A DNA stretch of 19,596 nt from positions 1 through 19,596 of the forward strand of contig CAKOYE010000017.1 in the NCBI GenBank assembly GCA_934130485.1, in the 5' to 3' direction. The notes below the pieces were generated by a model. That model ran no database searches and was not told the origin of the DNA. It saw nothing but the letters and a program-made list of their open reading frames with translations. Within the stretch, counting starts at the first letter, position 1, and the number at the start of each line of letters is the position of its first letter. Below, in pieces: positions 16,165-19,596 of the stretch. Made by a program: the position numbers and the translations under genes. The stretch comes from an uncultured Bacilli bacterium (GTDB lineage: Bacteria > Bacillota_I > Bacilli_A > RF39 > UBA660).

Positions 16165-18303
16165 ATGAATGAAGATATAATTTTACAAATAAGTAAAAAT
16201 TTAAATATAAAAACAAACCAAGTAGAAGCTGTTTTAAAATTATTAGCAGATGGTAATACTATACCATTTATTGCGCGTTATAGAAAAGAAGCAACTGGTG
16301 CCTTAGATGAGGAAGTTATAAGAAGTATTAACGAAGTATATGAATATCAAGTAAATTTATTAAAAAGAAAAGAAGATGTTATTCGTTTAATAGATGAAAA
16401 AGGACTTCTTACAGAAGAATTAAAAAAATCAATTTTAGATTCTACTAAACTAGTAGAAGTAGAGGATTTATATAGACCATTTAAAGAAAAGAAAAAAACA
16501 AAGGCAACAGATGCCATAAATAATGGTCTTGAGCCACTTGCTAAAATTATTATGAGTTTTCCTGTTAATGGAAATATAGAGGAAATATCAAATAAGTTTT
16601 TAAGCGACAAAGTTAAGACTACAAGTGATGCTATAATGGGTGCTAAATACATTATTGCTGAATGGATTAGCGATAATGCATTTTATAGAAAAAGTATTAG
16701 AAATTATTACTATAATAACGGTATTTTAACTAGTAAAATAAAGAAAAATGCGATAGATGAATTAGAAACATATAAAATGTATTATGATTATAGTGAAAAA
16801 ATTAAAAGCATTAAAGCACATCGTATTCTAGCTATCAATCGTGGTGAAAAAGAAGGTATATTAAGTGTTTCAATTGATGTTAATAATGATGAAATTGTTT
16901 CATACTTGGAAAACAAAATAATAAAAAATAAAAATTCTTTTGTATGCGAATTTGTAAGTGAATCGATAAAAGATAGTTTGAAACGTTTAATTTTACCTAG
17001 CATTGAAAGAGAAGTTGGAAGTGAACTTAAAAGTAATAGTGAAATTGTTGCTATAGAGAATTTTTCTAAAAATGTTGAAAGTTTATTATTAACCCCTCCA
17101 ATAAAAGATAAAGTTGTATTAGGATTTGATCCAGCATTCAGAACAGGATGTAAGTTAGCTGTATTAGATCCAACAGGAAAAGTTTTAAATATTTCAGTTA
17201 TATATCCTACAGAACCACATAATAAAATAGAGGAAAGTAAAAAAATTGTTTTGGATTTAATTGATAAGTATAACATTGATATAATAGCAATTGGAAATGG
17301 TACCGCGTCACGTGAATCTGAAGCATTTATTGTAGATTGTATAAAAGAATCAAAAAGAAAAGTTGAGTATATAATTGTAAGTGAAGCGGGAGCATCAGTT
17401 TATTCAGCATCAAAACTAGCAATTAGCGAATTTCCTGATTTAACAGTTGAAAAAAGAAGTGCAATAAGTATTGGGAGAAGACTTCAAGACGCATTATCTG
17501 AACTTGTTAAAATTGATCCAAAAAGTATTGGAGTAGGATTATACCAACACGACGTAACGCCTAAAAAACTTGATGAATCACTTGATTTTGTTGTAACTAA
17601 AGCAGTTAATCAAGTAGGTGTAAATGTAAATACAGCTTCTCCATCATTATTAAAATACGTATCTGGTATGAATAAAAAAGCAATTGATGAATTAATCAGT
17701 TATCGCAATAATTTTGGCAAAATTAAATCTCGTGATGAAATAAAAAAGATAAAAGGAATATCAGATAAAGTATTTGAACAGTCAGTAGGTTTTATGCGAA
17801 TTCTAGATGGGACTAATCCTTTGGATAAAACTTCAATTCATCCAGAAAATTATAAAGATGTATTAAATTTATTGAAATTTTTAGATTTAAGTGTTAATGA
17901 TATTGGAACAGATAAATTACGTTCAAAATTAAGTGATATAAATATAAATGATTGTAATCTAGATATTGATAAATATACATTTGATGATATAAAAAAATCA
18001 CTTATGCAGCCTTCTCGTGATCCAAGAGATTCGTTACCTCGTCCAATTTTAAAAAGCGATATTTTACACGCGTCAGATTTACATATTGGAGATAAATTGC
18101 AAGGTACGGTTAGAAATGTTGTAGATTTTGGATTATTTATAGATGTTGGATTACATAATGATTGTCTTGCGCATATTTCTAAATTGACAGATAAATATTT
18201 GCGTCATCCATCCCAAATGTTTAGTGTTGGTGATATAGTAGATTGTTATGTTATAGGAATAGATAAAGACAAGGTATCACTTTCTTTGATAGAAGAAAAA
18301 TAG
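16165..18303 (+). CDS. tex: Tex family transcription accessory / RNA-binding protein
   Basis: 712 residues, the standard Tex length. It has the Tex N-terminal helical domain (start to about 190, with PFIARYRKEATG), the YqgF/RNase H-like domain (LGFDPAFRTGCKLAVLD, Asp322 onward), helix-hairpin-helix motifs (VNVNTAS, 486-492, to about 550) and a C-terminal S1 domain (about 642-710, GTVRNVVDFGLFIDVG). Tex is a cytoplasmic nucleic-acid-binding protein, first linked to transcription and toxin gene expression; its exact role is still debated. I chose ATG 16165 because GAGGGTGAT lies just upstream; an upstream ATG at 16138 would overlap that ribosome site and add nine unconserved residues. No convincing promoter is visible between the terminator and this gene. 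The MBL gene follows after 10 bases. Confidence 0.96.
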   Translation: MNEDIILQISKNLNIKTNQVEAVLKLLADGNTIPFIARYRKEATGALDEEVIRSINEVYEYQVNLLKRKEDVIRLIDEKGLLTEELKKSILDSTKLVEVEDLYRPFKEKKKTKATDAINNGLEPLAKIIMSFPVNGNIEEISNKFLSDKVKTTSDAIMGAKYIIAEWISDNAFYRKSIRNYYYNNGILTSKIKKNAIDELETYKMYYDYSEKIKSIKAHRILAINRGEKEGILSVSIDVNNDEIVSYLENKIIKNKNSFVCEFVSESIKDSLKRLILPSIEREVGSELKSNSEIVAIENFSKNVESLLLTPPIKDKVVLGFDPAFRTGCKLAVLDPTGKVLNISVIYPTEPHNKIEESKKIVLDLIDKYNIDIIAIGNGTASRESEAFIVDCIKESKRKVEYIIVSEAGASVYSASKLAISEFPDLTVEKRSAISIGRRLQDALSELVKIDPKSIGVGLYQHDVTPKKLDESLDFVVTKAVNQVGVNVNTASPSLLKYVSGMNKKAIDELISYRNNFGKIKSRDEIKKIKGISDKVFEQSVGFMRILDGTNPLDKTSIHPENYKDVLNLLKFLDLSVNDIGTDKLRSKLSDININDCNLDIDKYTFDDIKKSLMQPSRDPRDSLPRPILKSDILHASDLHIGDKLQGTVRNVVDFGLFIDVGLHNDCLAHISKLTDKYLRHPSQMFSVGDIVDCYVIGIDKDKVSLSLIEEK

Positions 18304-18313
18304 GGGAGAATAT

Positions 18314-18982
18314 ATGAAAATAAAAAAATTTGCACAATCATGTTTAATGATTGATTATAAAAATGTAAGAATTTTAGTAGATCCAGGAAGTGTTGATTAT
18401 TTTGATGGATTATTGGATTTATGGACAAGTGTTAATATAATAATTGTTACACATAAACACGCTGATCATTGTCATGCAGGTGTAATAAAAAAAATAATAG
18501 AAAGAGATAATGCAGTTTTGTATACAACTATGGAAGTATTAAATGCTTATCCAGATTTAAAAGGTATTGTAGTTAAAGCTGGGGACAAAATTAACTTTTC
18601 TAATAAATTTAGTATTACAGTTACAAAATCTATTCACGGGTACTTACCATTTATGAAGGATAATGAAGTAAAGGAAAATATTGGATTAATTATTGATGAT
18701 TCTGTTAATAAAGTTTATATTACTGGTGACACATTATCATTTAATAATAGTTATAAATGTGATTATTTATTTATGCCATTTTCAAATCACGGAATTACTA
18801 CAGGAATTTATGATGGATTAATGTTTGCTAGAGAAACTGAAGCAAAAACAATTATACCTATGAATTTAGAAGATAGAACATATCCAACTAATAGGAATGA
18901 ATTAATAGAAACTGCTGAAAAATTAAAAATTAATTTAAAAGTAATGAACGCAAATGATGTAATTGAAATTAATGAAATTTAA
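18314..18982 (+). CDS. Metallo-beta-lactamase-fold hydrolase (UlaG-like)
   Basis: 222 residues, cytoplasmic. The zinc motif HxHxDH is present as THKHADH (His47, His49, Asp51, His52). The further ligands His108, Asp139 (TGDT) and His159 (SNHG) complete a two-metal site. The N-terminus (IKKFAQSCLMIDY ... ILVDPG) is like that of UlaG-type MBL hydrolases that act on small molecules such as lactones or phosphoesters; the short length rules out RNase J or a full beta-CASP enzyme. GGGGAG lies 7 bases before the ATG and the gene follows Tex by 10 bases, so the two are co-transcribed. The substrate cannot be predicted. Confidence 0.88.
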   Translation: MKIKKFAQSCLMIDYKNVRILVDPGSVDYFDGLLDLWTSVNIIIVTHKHADHCHAGVIKKIIERDNAVLYTTMEVLNAYPDLKGIVVKAGDKINFSNKFSITVTKSIHGYLPFMKDNEVKENIGLIIDDSVNKVYITGDTLSFNNSYKCDYLFMPFSNHGITTGIYDGLMFARETEAKTIIPMNLEDRTYPTNRNELIETAEKLKINLKVMNANDVIEINEI

Positions 18983-19252
18983 AAGGTATTTAATTAAATA
19001 TAAATAGGTTGAATACATATTAAGTAAAAAGTAGAATTTTTAAAAAGATAGAATATAAAAAAATATTAGTCAAAAAATAACTAATATTTTTTAATATATA
19101 ATTATTTATTAAATTATAGTCTTCTAATAAAATATTTATAATTAAAATTTTGATTTAGTTTATTAATTATATAAAATTTTTTTATATAAAAAAGGATTTT
19201 AAACTTTTATTTAGTATATTAAAAGTAGGATTAAATAGAAAGGAGAATTAAA
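18983..19252. other. AT-rich intergenic region
   Basis: 270 bases between the MBL gene and the nuclease gene. Apart from the hairpin at 19058-19092 I see nothing coding. A TATATT at 19214-19219 could be a -10 box for the nuclease gene, but there is no matching -35. Confidence 0.6.
19058..19092. terminator. Terminator downstream of the Tex-MBL operon
   Basis: A perfect 13-bp inverted repeat (AAAAAATATTAGT and ACTAATATTTTTT) around a 9-base loop. The right arm ends in six T and the left arm starts with A-runs, so it may work both ways. It lies 75 bases after the MBL stop. Confidence 0.75.
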
Positions 19253-19596
19253 TTGACAAAAAATCAAAAAAATAGTATAATTAACAAGAAGTTAAATTAT
19301 AATTTAACAAATGATTATTTATTTAAATTAATATTTAGTAATGAGGAGTATTTAAAATATTTACTTAAAGTATTTTTTAGTTATGAAACTATTAATATAA
19401 AATACTTAAATAGGGAATTATTAAAATATAATTTTAATGAAAAAGCAGGGATAGTAGATTTATTAATTGATACATATGGAGAAATAATTCATTTAGAATT
19501 ACAAAATCTAAATAGATATAATTTAGAAGATAGAATAGAATTCTATTCATCAAAATTAATAGGATCATATGCATTAGAAAAAGGTGATGATTATAA
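19253..19596 (+). CDS. PD-(D/E)XK nuclease family (Rpn/transposase-like), 5' part
   Basis: The reading frame opens at a TTG with AAAGGAG 7 bases upstream and runs off the window after 114 codons. The N-terminus has the typical NDYLFKLIFSN (20-30), and the catalytic core shows Asp69 in IVDLLID, then Glu82-x-Gln84 in HLELQN, the D...ExQ signature. Later LEDRIEFYSSKLI and the Gly-Asp-Asp-Tyr at the edge match the pattern in Rpn-family proteins (recombination-promoting nuclease, often annotated as transposase). These are usually about 250-300 residues, so over half is missing here. Such genes are common in variable copy in gut Firmicutes; some take part in recombination or defence. The catalytic residues are intact in the visible part. 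Confidence 0.82.
   Translation, partial: MTKNQKNSIINKKLNYNLTNDYLFKLIFSNEEYLKYLLKVFFSYETINIKYLNRELLKYNFNEKAGIVDLLIDTYGEIIHLELQNLNRYNLEDRIEFYSSKLIGSYALEKGDDY

Noticed and set aside
16788..17276. Minus-strand frame of 162 codons inside tex
   Set aside because: It is a shadow of a strongly conserved gene, with no family signal and no ribosome site; the same holds for the minus frames at 783-977, 12306-12530, 13283-13570, 16347-16652 and 18246-18428.
1..19596. CRISPR array, tRNA or rRNA genes
   Set aside because: No regularly spaced repeats and no recognisable tRNA or rRNA sequence were seen; the intergenic gaps are too short or too AT-rich.

Overview
The window is strongly AT-rich, densely packed DNA from a low-GC Gram-positive bacterium. 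It has Shine-Dalgarno sites of the AGGAGG type, lipoprotein signal peptides, a pyruvate:ferredoxin oxidoreductase typical of anaerobes, and short perfect-hairpin terminators. The style fits an anaerobic Bacilli/Mollicutes-related gut lineage (RF39-like), but that placement is inference. All Trp codons I checked are TGG, and the 15 readable stops are TAA (9) or TAG (6), never TGA.

Layout. (1) 1-991: the 3' end of a gene for a very cysteine-rich exported protein, then a lipoprotein with a C-terminal Ig-like domain, closed by a terminator. (2) 1148-7349: an extended -10 promoter, then a CtpE-like P-type ATPase, a full-length pyruvate:ferredoxin oxidoreductase and a small stand-alone CHC2 zinc-finger protein, tightly packed as one operon. 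It ends in a perfect bidirectional terminator shared with the convergent gene. (3) 7341-8368, minus strand: a membrane-anchored thioredoxin-like protein and a small DUF5661-type protein, each with its own promoter-like sequence. (4) 8374-16114, plus strand: a six-gene unit encoding a thioredoxin-fold lipoprotein, a membrane-anchored SGNH hydrolase, a NodU/SxtI-type O-carbamoyltransferase, an SxtJ-like protein fused to a DUF5989 (SxtK-like) domain, and two large polytopic membrane proteins. The first of these resembles the DUF6056/GT-C glycosyltransferases; the second carries a pilin-like tail. The unit ends at a terminator overlapping the last stop codon. (5) 16165-19092: Tex, a metallo-beta-lactamase-fold hydrolase and a terminator. 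(6) 19253-end: the start of a PD-(D/E)XK (Rpn-type) nuclease gene, cut by the window edge.

The most interesting part is region 4. The carbamoyltransferase + SxtJ + SxtK/DUF5989 trio is known as a recurrent neighbourhood of unknown mechanism (named from the saxitoxin cluster). Here the two small membrane partners appear as one polypeptide, next to an SGNH hydrolase and putative lipid-linked-sugar glycosyltransferases. I infer a membrane system that builds or decorates a surface glycan or lipid with carbamoyl and possibly acyl groups. A second theme is extracytoplasmic thiol chemistry: two paralogous thioredoxin-like proteins with Thr-rich tethers lie near a gene for a 12% cysteine exported protein.
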